Positions 1 through 7,983 of a stretch of 64,000 bases of DNA are shown piece by piece (the stretch's first letter is position 1; every line of letters begins with the position of its first letter). The DNA comes from Agromyces humatus. Its GTDB lineage: Bacteria > Actinomycetota > Actinomycetes > Actinomycetales > Microbacteriaceae. The stretch spans positions 186,001 to 250,000 of the forward strand of contig NZ_JAJQPD010000004.1 of assembly GCF_021228295.1 (NCBI RefSeq), in the 5' to 3' direction. The notes below the pieces were generated by a model that saw nothing but the letters and a program-made list of their open reading frames with translations, was not told the DNA's origin and did no database searches. The position numbers and the translations under genes were made by a program.

Positions 1-1
1 T

Positions 2-694
2 CATCGTCGAGACATCCATCTCGCACACGATCGAGTGGCTGCCGAGGCACGCCGACCTCGACAGGGCGATGCCCTCGCGGCCCTGCTCGATGCGCTCGGC
101 ATCGACCGCATCCCGGTGGTTGCCGCCTCCGGCGGTGGACCCGCTGGCTACGAGCTCGCCGCGAGGCACCCCGACCGTGTGAGCAGGCTCGTTCAGGTCG
201 ACGGCGTCTGCATCCCCGGCCCTATTCCCGGCGCCGCAGCGAGAATTGCAGCGCGGGACTCCCTCGCCCGGGCGCAGCTCTGGCTCCTTCGCCATGCGAC
301 GAAGCCGACCCTCGCCGCCCTGCTCAGCGCCGTCGGCACCGATCCTCGAGCGGTCGCGTCTGATCGCGCCGCGAAGCTCGCGGCGATCCCGGGCAGCACG
401 GCGACGCTCGAGGCGACGCTGCGCGCCTCGCTCGGCGCTGCGCGACGACGCTCGGGGATGAACAACGACTTCACCGTCTTCACTCCCGCGCAGGTGGATC
501 GCATCACCTGTCCGACGCTGATCGTGCACGCACGGTCTGACAAGATGGCGCCGCCGGCCAGTGCCGAGTACGCCCACGCGCACATCACCGGTTCCGAGCT
601 CTACTGGATGGACGGATCGCACGTGGCGTTCGCCCTCGAAGCCGCCGACACTGCGCCGGCCTACGTCGTGAACTGGCTGCGCAGAACTGGCTGA
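2..694 (+). CDS. alpha/beta hydrolase, 5' end outside the window, possibly frameshifted
   Basis: The frame is open to the left edge. The first start codon inside the window is a GTG at 35, so the gene probably begins upstream. The body is a typical alpha/beta hydrolase of unknown substrate: a nucleophile elbow (VVAASGGGPAGYELA), a late acid loop (HARSDKMAPP) and a catalytic His (DGSHVAF) close to the C-terminus. One oddity: in the other forward frame, positions 37-72 read SGCRGTPTSTGR, which resembles the loop (RPGYxGTPxSTGRT) that normally comes just before the segment DALAALLDALG in this family. A short out-of-frame deletion near 70 would explain this, so the gene may be broken. The frame after 75 is sound. 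It lies about 95 bp upstream of the TetR operon on the same strand, with no sign of shared function. Confidence 0.6.
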   Translation, partial: HRRDIHLAHDRVAAEARRPRQGDALAALLDALGIDRIPVVAASGGGPAGYELAARHPDRVSRLVQVDGVCIPGPIPGAAARIAARDSLARAQLWLLRHATKPTLAALLSAVGTDPRAVASDRAAKLAAIPGSTATLEATLRASLGAARRRSGMNNDFTVFTPAQVDRITCPTLIVHARSDKMAPPASAEYAHAHITGSELYWMDGSHVAFALEAADTAPAYVVNWLRRTG

Positions 695-764
695 CAGCCG
701 GCCCGCGTCGCGCGGCGGCGGATGCGATCGGTGAGAGCCCGACCCGAAAGGGCTTGCCGCCCAT

Positions 765-783
765 AATGTTAGTGACTAACATT
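765..783. promoter_or_regulatory. 19-bp perfect palindrome, likely TetR operator
   Basis: AATGTTAGTGACTAACATT is a perfect 9-1-9 inverted repeat ending seven bases before the ATG at 790. Its position over the presumed promoter and start of the tetR-ABC operon is what is expected for autorepression by the TetR protein encoded immediately downstream. No Shine-Dalgarno sequence precedes the ATG, so the message may be leaderless and begin close to the operator. Confidence 0.75.
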
Positions 784-789
784 CTTGAT

Positions 790-1401
790 ATGGCCACGGA
801 TGCCCCAACCAAACGTGAGCGTACGCTCGCCCGCCTCATCGAGAGCGGGCTCGAACTCTTCGAACGCCAGGGATACGACGAGACGACGGTCGCTCAGATC
901 GCGCGCACCGCGGGCGTGACCGAGATGACGTTCTTCCGATACTTCCCCGCGAAGGAATCTCTGCTCCTCGACGACCCCTACGACCCGCTTCTCGTCGCCG
1001 CGATCGGCCGCCAGCCGACCGGTCTCCCACCGTTCCTTCGTGCGGTCCGGGGCATCCGCGAGGCGTGGCGCGCGGTCCCCGATCCCGACCAGCCGATCAT
1101 CCGCCGGCGAGTGCGGATCGCTGCCAAGACGCCGTCGCTCCGGGGTGCGACGTGGAAATCGACGGGCAACACCGAGCAGGCGATCGTCGCGCAACTCGTC
1201 GCCGACGGGGCATCCGATCACGACGCGCACATCGCCGCGGCCGCAGTGCTCGCCGCACTCGTGGCGGGGCTCTTCGCCTGGGCCGACGACGAATCGGCCG
1301 GGCTCGCCTCGTCGATCGAGCGCGCGCTCGACGTCGTCGACGTGCCCGACGCACTGAACCCGACCGGGCCGGCCACGTCCATGGAGGCGCGCGATGCCTG
1401 A
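790..1401 (+). CDS. TetR/AcrR family transcriptional regulator
   Basis: A 203-residue regulator with an N-terminal TetR helix-turn-helix: residues around 20-60 include ELFERQGYDETTVAQIA and the recognition helix region VTEMTFFRYFPAKESLL. The C-terminal helical part would bind ligand and form the dimer. The ATG at 790 is preferred over an in-frame TTG (754) and ATG (766), because the operator palindrome would otherwise lie within the gene. The last codons overlap the start of the ABC ATPase gene, so regulator, ATPase and permease form one operon. It most likely represses its own operon and is relieved by a compound that the transporter exports. That is the usual arrangement for such clusters; the ligand is unknown. 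Confidence 0.9.
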   Translation: MATDAPTKRERTLARLIESGLELFERQGYDETTVAQIARTAGVTEMTFFRYFPAKESLLLDDPYDPLLVAAIGRQPTGLPPFLRAVRGIREAWRAVPDPDQPIIRRRVRIAAKTPSLRGATWKSTGNTEQAIVAQLVADGASDHDAHIAAAAVLAALVAGLFAWADDESAGLASSIERALDVVDVPDALNPTGPATSMEARDA

Positions 1402-2125
1402 GTCACGCGTCGAGTTGCACGGCGTACGGCGGGAGTTCCGCGGGGGCGCCGGCGTCCACGGTGTCGACCTCGCGATCGCGCCGGGCGAGATCCATGCGCT
1501 CGTCGGACTCAACGGCGCCGGCAAGACGACGCTCATGCGCCTCATGCTCGGGATGCTCCGCCCAGACGCCGGCGAGGTGCGCATCGACGGCGTCCGCATC
1601 GACGACCTCGCACCCGCCGCGTGGGCCAAGGTCGGGCAGCTCGTCGAGAGCGCCCTCGCCTACGGTGAACTCGATGTCCGCGACAACCTGCGCCTCGCGG
1701 CCCGGCTGCACGGTGTCGCCCGCGCCGAGGCGTCCGCGATGGCGGACGCCTCGATCGAGGAGCTCGACCTCGTGCGCTACGCACGCGTGCGCGCCCGACG
1801 CCTCTCGCTCGGCAACCGCCAGCGTGTGGGACTCGCGGCGGGACTGCAGCACGACCCGACCCTGATCGTGCTCGACGAGCCCACGAACGCGCTCGATCCG
1901 GCGGGGGTGATCGTGCTCCGCGAGGCCGTCGTTCGCCGAGCTCGGGCGGGCGCCGGGGTACTCGTGTCGAGTCACCACCTCGACGAGGTCGCTCGCGTCG
2001 CCGACCGCATCAGCGTCATGAACGACGGACGACTCATCGGCACACTCGACCCCGGAACGATCGACCTCGAGCGAGCGTTCTTCTCACTCGTGCGCACCGA
2101 CGACGAAGCACGGAACGCGGCATGA
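1394..2125 (+). CDS. ABC transporter ATP-binding protein (exporter type)
   Basis: A 243-residue nucleotide-binding subunit. It has Walker A GLNGAGKTT, a degenerate signature LSLGNRQRVGLA, Walker B LIVLDEP and the switch His in SSHHLDEV. The length and the single ATPase domain match drug or natural-product exporters of the ABC-2 class. The ATG overlaps the end of the tetR gene by eight bases, and the stop overlaps the permease start (ATGA), which indicates translational coupling. The protein would sit on the cytoplasmic face and energise the permease encoded next. The substrate cannot be read from the sequence; self-protection or multidrug export is the usual role of this gene set. Confidence 0.92.
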   Translation: MPESRVELHGVRREFRGGAGVHGVDLAIAPGEIHALVGLNGAGKTTLMRLMLGMLRPDAGEVRIDGVRIDDLAPAAWAKVGQLVESALAYGELDVRDNLRLAARLHGVARAEASAMADASIEELDLVRYARVRARRLSLGNRQRVGLAAGLQHDPTLIVLDEPTNALDPAGVIVLREAVVRRARAGAGVLVSSHHLDEVARVADRISVMNDGRLIGTLDPGTIDLERAFFSLVRTDDEARNAA

Positions 2126-2883
2126 GCGCGATCGGGATCGCTGTCGCCGTGGAGACGCGCAAGGCCGTCGCCTCGCGAGTGGTCCCGTGGACGACGGGGA
2201 TCCTCGCAGGTGGGCTGGCCGCGCTGACCAGCGGCCTGCTCGCTGCGGCGTCAGCCGGCGACGAGCGTGTGCTCGCGCGCCTCGGCCCGCTCGCCGAAGC
2301 CGACGGGTGGGCCCTGCTCGTGGGCACTGCGGCGCAGATCCTCGCCGCCGGCGGATTCGGTGCGTGCGGCATCCTCATCGCCTGGCTGTACGGCCGCGAG
2401 TTCGCCGACGGCACTGTGGCCGCGCTCTTCGCGCTGCCGGTGCGCCGTTCGTCGATCGCACTGGGCAAGCTCGTCGTCTACCTGGCCTGGGCTGCGATCA
2501 TGGCGATCGCGCTCACCCTCATGCTCGCGTTGCTCGGGCTGGCGGCCGGGCTCCCGGCGACCGATCCCGACGGCGCGGTGCAACTGCTGCGTATCCCGTT
2601 GCTGACGATGCTCACGGCACTCCTCGCGGTGCCGGCGGGCTGGATCGCGAGCCTCGCCCGGAGCCTCCTCGCCGGCATCGCCGCCACGATCGTGCTGCTC
2701 GTCGTCGCCCAGGTCTCGGCCGTGCTCGGGGTCGGCTCGTGGGTCCCCCTCGTGGCGCCGGCGCTCTGGGCGATCGATCCGGAGTCCGTGCCGTGGCCCG
2801 CACTCGTCGGCGTGCTGATCGTGCCCGTCGTGTTCGGAGGCGCGACCGCGATCACGTGGGCGCGGATGCAGCTCGACCGCTGA
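2122..2883 (+). CDS. ABC-2 type transporter permease
   Basis: A 253-residue integral membrane protein with about six hydrophobic helices: near residues 18-40, 60-90, 110-140, 150-180, 185-210 and 220-245. It begins with MSAIGIAVAVETRKAVASR, the usual N-terminal cytoplasmic stretch of ABC-2 permeases of ATPase/permease pairs. The start overlaps the ATPase stop by four bases. The gene ends five bases before the end of the convergent LysR gene, leaving no room for an intergenic terminator. Together with the preceding gene it should form a homodimeric exporter under TetR control. Confidence 0.88.
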   Translation: MSAIGIAVAVETRKAVASRVVPWTTGILAGGLAALTSGLLAAASAGDERVLARLGPLAEADGWALLVGTAAQILAAGGFGACGILIAWLYGREFADGTVAALFALPVRRSSIALGKLVVYLAWAAIMAIALTLMLALLGLAAGLPATDPDGAVQLLRIPLLTMLTALLAVPAGWIASLARSLLAGIAATIVLLVVAQVSAVLGVGSWVPLVAPALWAIDPESVPWPALVGVLIVPVVFGGATAITWARMQLDR

Positions 2884-2888
2884 TCGCG

Positions 2889-3824
2889 TCACGCCATCGC
2901 GGCGGCGAGCCGCATGGTCGCGCCTGCTCTGGCCGCGAACGCCGTGGCGCTCGCGGTGATCGTGGTCCGCATGACCTCGACGGCCGTGGTCGGCGCGACA
3001 TCGGCGGGTCGGGCGAGGCTGATCGTGCGCTCGAGCGTCGGTCCGTCGAGCCGTACCGACCGCAGTCCCGGGCGGTCGATGAGCACCATCGCGGGCACGA
3101 TGGCGACCCCGAGCCCGCGCTCGACGAACCTCAGCACGGCGTCCATCTCGGCGCCTTCGAGCACGACTTCGGGCGTGAGATCCGCGGCGCGGAACGCCGC
3201 ATCGGTCGTCGCGCGCAGGTCGTACGTCGAGCTGAAGACGAGCTGCGGCAGCTCGGCGACCTCCGCCAGGCCGATCGTGTCGCCCGTGGTGACCGGCGGT
3301 GCGGCGGCGGATGACACGACGACGAGCTCTTCGACGAGCAACGGGGTCACCGTGAATCGCTCGGCCGACGAGGCATCCGATGTCGTGATCAAGGCGAGAT
3401 CGAGCTCGCCGCCGGCGAGCTCATCGAGCAGTCGGCGCGACCCCTGTTCCGAGATGCGGAGTTCGATGGCCGGATGCTCCGCGTGGAACGCGCTGAGCAC
3501 CTCGGCGACGAGGCTGATGCACAGGGTGGGGGTCGCGCCGAGGCGCACGCGGCCGCGCTCGAGGCCGGCGAGTTCGGCGAGTTCGCGCCTGACCGATTCG
3601 GCGTCGGCGAGCATGCGGCGCGCGAGCGGCAGCAGCGACTCGCCTGCGGCCGTCAGCGTGCTGCCCCCGCGTGCGCGGTGGAACAGCTCGGCACCGAGGT
3701 CGTGCTCGAGCGCGGCGATCTGGCGACTCAGCGAGGGCTGGGCGAGGTAGAGCTCTTCGGCGGCGCGGGTGAAGTTGCCGAACCGGGCCACCTCGACGAA
3801 GCTGCGCAGTTGCTCGAGGTTCAT
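2889..3824 (-). CDS. LysR family transcriptional regulator
   Basis: A 311-residue LysR protein. The winged helix-turn-helix occupies residues 1-60 (MNLEQLRSFVEVARFGNFTR, then AAEELYLAQPSLSRQI). The remainder is a two-lobed effector domain related to periplasmic binding proteins. It is divergent from the flavoprotein gene that starts 78 bp away, the classic LysR layout in which the regulator controls its divergent neighbour and itself. By context the effector could be a carboxylate or another substrate of that flavoprotein; this is inference. No relation to the convergent ABC genes is apparent. Confidence 0.92.
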   Translation of the reverse strand: MNLEQLRSFVEVARFGNFTRAAEELYLAQPSLSRQIAALEHDLGAELFHRARGGSTLTAAGESLLPLARRMLADAESVRRELAELAGLERGRVRLGATPTLCISLVAEVLSAFHAEHPAIELRISEQGSRRLLDELAGGELDLALITTSDASSAERFTVTPLLVEELVVVSSAAAPPVTTGDTIGLAEVAELPQLVFSSTYDLRATTDAAFRAADLTPEVVLEGAEMDAVLRFVERGLGVAIVPAMVLIDRPGLRSVRLDGPTLERTISLARPADVAPTTAVEVMRTTITASATAFAARAGATMRLAAAMA

Positions 3825-3901
3825 GTCGATAGCCTATGCGCATCATTCTTAGGTCGAAGATGCATTGGAGTAATTGAACAGCCCAACCTAGCGTGGATTG
3901 C
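3825..3901. promoter_or_regulatory. divergent promoter region between LysR gene and flavoprotein gene
   Basis: This 77-bp gap is AT-rich compared with its surroundings. It contains the short palindromes ATGCGCAT (3836-3843) and ATGCAT (3860-3865), with CTA...TAG half-sites around the first, compatible with a LysR T-N11-A type site. No Shine-Dalgarno sequence precedes the ATG at 3902, so the flavoprotein message may be leaderless. The binding site assignment is tentative. Confidence 0.35.
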
Positions 3902-5650
3902 ATGACCCCCTCAGGCAGCACCACTTCAGAGCGCCAGATCTCCACGACCGTTCTCGTGATCGGCACCGGCGGATCGGGCCTGCGCGCCGCGATCGAACTC
4001 GCCGAGGCGGGCGTCGACGTGCTCGCCCTGGGCAAGCGACCCAAGTCCGACGCCCACACCTCGCTTGCGGCCGGCGGCATCAATGCCGCCCTCTCGACCA
4101 TGGATCCTGACGACAGCTGGCAGCAGCATGCCGCCGACACCCTGAAAGAGAGTTACCTGCTCGCCAACCCGCACACCGTCGAGATCGTCACCTCGGGCGC
4201 GGCTCGCGGCATCGAAGACCTCGAGCGCTACGGCATGCCGTTCGCCCGCGAAGGCGACGGCCGCATCTCGCAGCGCTTCTTCGGCGCGCACACCTACCGC
4301 CGCACCGCCTTCGCGGGCGACTACACCGGCCTCGAGATCCAGCGCACGCTGATCAACCGCGCCGCGCAGCTGAACGTGCCGATCCTCGACTCGGTCTACG
4401 TCACGCGCATCCTCGTCAACGACGACGGTGCGGTCTTCGGTGCCTACGGCTTCGACCTCGAAGACGGCACCCGTTACCTCATCCACGCCGATGCGGTCAT
4501 CCTGGCCACGGGCGGCCACAACCGCATTTGGCGGCGCACCTCGTCGCGGCGCGACGAGAACACGGGCGACTCGTTCCGCCTCGCCGTCGAGGCGGGCGGG
4601 CGCCTCCGCGATCCAGAGCTCGTGCAGTTCCATCCGTCTGGCATCATCGAGCCCGAGAACGCGGCGGGCACGCTCATCAGCGAGGCGGCTCGCGGCGAGG
4701 GCGGCATCCTCACCAACGGACTCGGCGAGCGCTTCATGGCCAAGTACGACCCCGAGCGCATGGAGCTCTCGACGCGCGACCGCGTGGCCCTCGCGTGCTA
4801 CACCGAGATCAAGGAGGGGCGCGGAACCCCCAATGGCGGTGTCTGGCTGGATGTCTCGCACCTGCCCCGCGAGACGATCATGCAGCGCCTCCCCCGCGTC
4901 TACCAGACCATGCTCGAACTGCAGATGCTCGACATCACGACGCAGCCGATCGAGATCGCGCCCACCGCGCACTACTCGATGGGCGGCGTGTGGGTACGCC
5001 CCGAAGACCACGGCACGGATGTCCCGGGGCTGTACGCCATCGGCGAGGCATCCTCTGGGCTCCACGGCGCCAACCGGCTGGGCGGCAACTCGCTCATCGA
5101 ACTGCTCGTCTTCGGGCGCATCGTCGGGCAGGCCGCTGCCTCGTACTCTGCTTCGCTGGCCGCCCAGAAGCGCTCGGCCGCCGCGGTGGTCGCGGCGCGC
5201 TCCGAGATCGCTGTGCTGCTCGCCTCGGATGGTTCGGAGAACGTGCGCGCCCTGCAGCGTGCCATCCGCAACACCATGACCGAGCACGCCGGCGTCGTTC
5301 GCGACGAGGCGGGGTTGCTCGCTGGGCTCGCCGAGCTCGACGCGATCGAGGCGCGTATCGCCGACATCGGCGTGCACCCCGACATCGCCGGCTACCAGGA
5401 CCTCGCCCACGCCTTCGACCTCAAGTCGGCCGCGCTGGCTGCTCGTGCGACGCTGTCGGCAGCATTGGAGCGTCGCGAGACCCGCGGATGCCACAACCGC
5501 AGCGACTACCCTTCGCTGGATGAGTCGATGCGGGTGAACCTGGTGTGGTCGCCTGCGACCGGGGTGACACGCGAGGATATCCCGCCGATTCCCGACGAGA
5601 TCGCGACGCTCATGCGTGAGGTGTCGACGGTGGGCAAGCTCGTCGAGTAG
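3902..5650 (+). CDS. FAD-binding protein of the succinate dehydrogenase/fumarate reductase flavoprotein family
   Basis: A 582-residue flavoprotein. An N-terminal dinucleotide fold (VLVIGTGGSGLRAAIELAEA) is followed by AHTSLAAGGINAA, where the His matches the residue that carries covalent FAD in SdhA/FrdA. Further family motifs are HPSG, EAARGEGGIL, STRDRVALA, HYSMGGV and GLHGANRLGGNSLIE, covering the dicarboxylate site and the FAD cap. The C-terminal helical domain is also present. No iron-sulfur or membrane-anchor subunit gene lies nearby, so this is not a standard complex II. It could be an aspartate-oxidase-like or fumarate-reductase-like soluble oxidoreductase; the exact reaction is unknown. 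A GTG at 3893 is an alternative start. It is probably regulated by the divergent LysR protein. Confidence 0.82.
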   Translation: MTPSGSTTSERQISTTVLVIGTGGSGLRAAIELAEAGVDVLALGKRPKSDAHTSLAAGGINAALSTMDPDDSWQQHAADTLKESYLLANPHTVEIVTSGAARGIEDLERYGMPFAREGDGRISQRFFGAHTYRRTAFAGDYTGLEIQRTLINRAAQLNVPILDSVYVTRILVNDDGAVFGAYGFDLEDGTRYLIHADAVILATGGHNRIWRRTSSRRDENTGDSFRLAVEAGGRLRDPELVQFHPSGIIEPENAAGTLISEAARGEGGILTNGLGERFMAKYDPERMELSTRDRVALACYTEIKEGRGTPNGGVWLDVSHLPRETIMQRLPRVYQTMLELQMLDITTQPIEIAPTAHYSMGGVWVRPEDHGTDVPGLYAIGEASSGLHGANRLGGNSLIELLVFGRIVGQAAASYSASLAAQKRSAAAVVAARSEIAVLLASDGSENVRALQRAIRNTMTEHAGVVRDEAGLLAGLAELDAIEARIADIGVHPDIAGYQDLAHAFDLKSAALAARATLSAALERRETRGCHNRSDYPSLDESMRVNLVWSPATGVTREDIPPIPDEIATLMREVSTVGKLVE

Positions 5651-5670
5651 CCAAGCCATAGGATGTCCGG

Positions 5671-6081
5671 ATGCCACTCTTCGACCATCTCGGAGTCTCC
5701 GTCGACGACCTGCCTCGCTCGATCGCACAGTTCGATCCGGTGATGCAGGCGCTCGGCTGCACACGGCAGGATGCCGACAACGGAGTGTCCTGGTACAAGG
5801 GCGAGGAGGAGCTGATCCTCTTCCCCGCCCGCGAGACCGGCACCGGACCGCACCGGCACGGCCGGGTCGGTTGGCAGCACCTCGCCTTCCCCGTCGACTC
5901 GCGTGCCGAGGTCGATCGCCTGCATACGATCGCGCTCGAAGCGGGGTGGACTGCCGTCCGCGAGCCGAAGCCGTACCCGCGGTTCAACGACCGCTACTAC
6001 GCGTCCTTCGTCGAGGACGACAACGGCATCCGCCTCGAGTTCATGCACAACCCGCCCCGAGAACCGGCTACCGCGGGCTGA
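5671..6081 (+). CDS. VOC (glyoxalase/bleomycin-resistance) family protein
   Basis: A 136-residue single-module VOC-fold protein. The N-terminal half starts MPLFDHLGVSVDDLPRSIAQ with a metal-ligand-type His. GWQHLAFPVDSRAEVDRLH lies in the middle, and the last strand FVEDDNGIRLEFMHNP ends in the conserved Glu. Such proteins act as isomerases, dioxygenases or drug-binding proteins, so the activity cannot be specified. It starts 20 bp after the flavoprotein stop on the same strand and may be co-transcribed with it. The start codon is preceded by TAGGATG, a weak ribosome-binding site. Confidence 0.85.
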   Translation: MPLFDHLGVSVDDLPRSIAQFDPVMQALGCTRQDADNGVSWYKGEEELILFPARETGTGPHRHGRVGWQHLAFPVDSRAEVDRLHTIALEAGWTAVREPKPYPRFNDRYYASFVEDDNGIRLEFMHNPPREPATAG

Positions 6082-6093
6082 GTCTCGCGGTCG

Positions 6094-6225
6094 CTATCGC
6101 GGGCTTGCGGTCGCCACTCGCGACGCTTTCGAGGCGTTGCGGGCCGCGAGCTTGGCGAATGCCTCAGTGAGCTCGGGCGGGCCGACGACGTCGATCTCCG
6201 CGTCGAAGCGATTGCGCTGCGAGGG
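6094..6225 (-). pseudogene. C-terminal remnant of a WYL-domain transcriptional regulator
   Basis: On the minus strand an open stretch reads RNRFDAEIDVVGPPELTEAF followed by AKLAARNASKASRVATASPR and a stop at 6094-6096. This looks like the end of WYL-domain (YafY-type) regulators, whose last helix usually follows a VxxPPELxExL motif. The frame is closed upstream by a stop at 6226-6228, and no start or N-terminal part remains. The likely explanation is a gene tail left after a deletion or insertion. The assignment rests on about 40 residues. Confidence 0.45.
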
Positions 6226-6249
6226 CTATCCACGACCACGACGTGAGGT

Positions 6250-7002
6250 TCACTGCGCCGCACCTCGAGGTGTCCACCCCGACGGCAGCGGGCCGTCGAA
6301 CGCCGCCCGTTCCAGGTCCGCTGCCGCAGACCACCCCTGCGCGGCATCCGGAGTATCGAAGCCGCCGCGGGCGACACGGAACCCGACGTCCTCGTGGTGC
6401 ATGCGCGGCGCACCGCCCCGCCGAACCGACGCCCGTACGCTCCATGCGTCGTCGGCGAATCCGCCGCCCCGGAACACGCGATACGCGTCGTAGCGAGCCG
6501 GGTCGAGCAGATCCCAGCACCACTCCCAGACGTTGCCGAGCGTGTCGAACAGCCCGTTGAGGTTCGGATGCTTCCCGCCGACGTCCTGCGGAGCGGTCAC
6601 GCCGTCGGCGCTCGTCCAAGCGACCTCGTCGAGCGGGCCGTAGTGCGGAAGCGTCGACCCGGCCCGGCAGGCGAACTCCCACTCGGCCTCGGTCGGCAGG
6701 CGAAACCCGTCGGCGTCGACATGCCAGGTGACGTCTTCTCCGTCGTACGTATAGGCGGGGTCGAGTCCCTCCCATTCGGATGCCGCGTTGCAGAACCGGA
6801 TCGCCCGCAGCCAACTCACCTCGGTCGCCGGGCGCCGCGGATGCGACGCCGTCTCGCCGAGCATCTCGGCGAGTTGCGCCTGCGTCACCGGGTACACCCC
6901 GATCTCGAACGGCTCGAGGTCGACGCTCCAGCGCACCTTGCGCCGCGCGTCATGGAGGGCGACGGTGCCGCCGTCGATGCTCGCCATCTCGATGTCCGTC
7001 AC
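6250..7002 (-). CDS. SUMF1/EgtB/PvdO-fold (formylglycine-generating-enzyme-like) protein
   Basis: A protein of about 250 residues with the SUMF1 fold. Features are FEIGVYPVTQAQLAEML, the wide RLPTEAEWEFACRAG motif, NLNGLFDTLGNVWEWCWD, and FRGGGFADDAWSVRASVRR ending in VGFRVARGG. In true formylglycine-generating enzymes the last motif is GFRC and a second Cys lies close by. Here the Cys is Val, so sulfatase activation is unlikely; the protein may bind ligand or perform another oxidation. The GTG at 7002 gives the compact family length. The frame stays open to 7206, so a longer N-terminus cannot be excluded. No sulfatase gene is nearby. Confidence 0.75.
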   Translation of the reverse strand: MTDIEMASIDGGTVALHDARRKVRWSVDLEPFEIGVYPVTQAQLAEMLGETASHPRRPATEVSWLRAIRFCNAASEWEGLDPAYTYDGEDVTWHVDADGFRLPTEAEWEFACRAGSTLPHYGPLDEVAWTSADGVTAPQDVGGKHPNLNGLFDTLGNVWEWCWDLLDPARYDAYRVFRGGGFADDAWSVRASVRRGGAPRMHHEDVGFRVARGGFDTPDAAQGWSAAADLERAAFDGPLPSGWTPRGAAQ

Positions 7003-7102
7003 CGAGGCAGTCTCGCACGCCCGGGCTGCGCCGTCAGGCGTGCGTAGCGAGCTCGAGTTCTCTGATGCCGATGCGGCCGAACCAGAGTCAGGCTCCACGT
7101 CT

Positions 7103-7245
7103 ATGGACATGCTGAAGAGCGAACAGATCGCCGCGGCCAACCTGATCGACTGGCGCAAGCTGGCCCAGGGACTGCATGCCCGGTACCTGGTCGGCGACTT
7201 CGGCACCGGCGCACGGTTCGTCGTCGGCGCCGACGCGAGTGACCT
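7103..7245 (+). pseudogene. 5' fragment of a pterin-4a-carbinolamine-dehydratase-like gene
   Basis: From the ATG at 7103 the plus strand reads MDMLKSEQIAAANLIDWRKL followed by AQGLHARYLVGDFGTGARFV. This matches the N-terminus of actinobacterial proteins annotated as 4a-hydroxytetrahydrobiopterin dehydratase, which then continue with a GHHP-containing domain. Here the resemblance stops after about 45 residues, where the convergent membrane-protein gene ends (7246-7248). The core with the HHP motif is absent. The fragment marks a recombination junction next to other broken genes. Confidence 0.6.
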
Positions 7246-7983
7246 TCAGGCCGGCAGGCCACCGATCCGCGGCCGCGTCGACGCATCGTGGCGAGCGGTG
7301 TGCCGCTCACGGGCACGACCGATGCCGATGATGGCGACGCCGAGCAGCACGAACGCCAACAGGTTGCCGCCGATGTACGTGAACGCCGAGACGTACCCGG
7401 CGGTGTGCGGGTCGAGGAACCCGTATGGGTACCACCAGGGCGTGCTGCCGTCGGGATTGACCACGCGTTCCCCGCGGACCATCGTGTAGATCGTCCACAC
7501 GAGCGGATAACTGACGATGACGGCGAGCGACGACCACGGGAGCCCACGGCGTCTGCCGGCGAACAGCAGATCGATCACGAAGTAGATCGGCAGGACGACG
7601 TGCAGCGTCTCGGTGGCCCACGAGTCCATGAACGAGACCCAGCCGGGGTCGGTGGCGGCGATCGGGGCCGGATTTCCGCGCAGCAGCACGTTGAACACGA
7701 TGCCGAGCAGGATCACCGGGGCAGTGACCGCGGCGATCGCCGTGCCGAGGCCGACCGGCTCAGGCGAAGGGCCGGGGTGTCGCAGCATCCATCGCGCCGC
7801 GATCGTCAGCACGACGACAGCGAGGATCGACGTCACGATCGTGAACAGGCTGAAGTAGTTCGCCAGCACATCGCCGCGAACTTGATCCTCGCGCGTCGCG
7901 CGATCGAGGTTGACCAGAAGTCCGGCGACGACGCCCGAACCCGCGACGATCGCGGCGGCAACCCTGAACCATACCCAACGCAT
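7246..7983 (-). CDS. Pr6Pr-like integral membrane protein
   Basis: A 245-residue membrane protein with about six transmembrane helices: near residues 5-25, 40-65, 75-100, 115-140, 145-170 and 200-225. The pattern resembles the Pr6Pr/FAR-17a-like family: a helix ending FSLFTIVTSILAVVV, then FMDSWATETLHVVLPIYFV with polar residues in the membrane, and a late loop with GSTPWWYPYGFLDP. The function of the bacterial members is unknown. The ATG at 7983 has a GGGGGT ribosome-binding site just upstream. The 3' end abuts the truncated dehydratase-like fragment. Confidence 0.75.
   Translation of the reverse strand: MRWVWFRVAAAIVAGSGVVAGLLVNLDRATREDQVRGDVLANYFSLFTIVTSILAVVVLTIAARWMLRHPGPSPEPVGLGTAIAAVTAPVILLGIVFNVLLRGNPAPIAATDPGWVSFMDSWATETLHVVLPIYFVIDLLFAGRRRGLPWSSLAVIVSYPLVWTIYTMVRGERVVNPDGSTPWWYPYGFLDPHTAGYVSAFTYIGGNLLAFVLLGVAIIGIGRARERHTARHDASTRPRIGGLPA

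Noticed and set aside
6250..7002. Functional formylglycine-generating enzyme for a sulfatase
   Set aside because: The active-site Cys is absent and no sulfatase gene is in the window.
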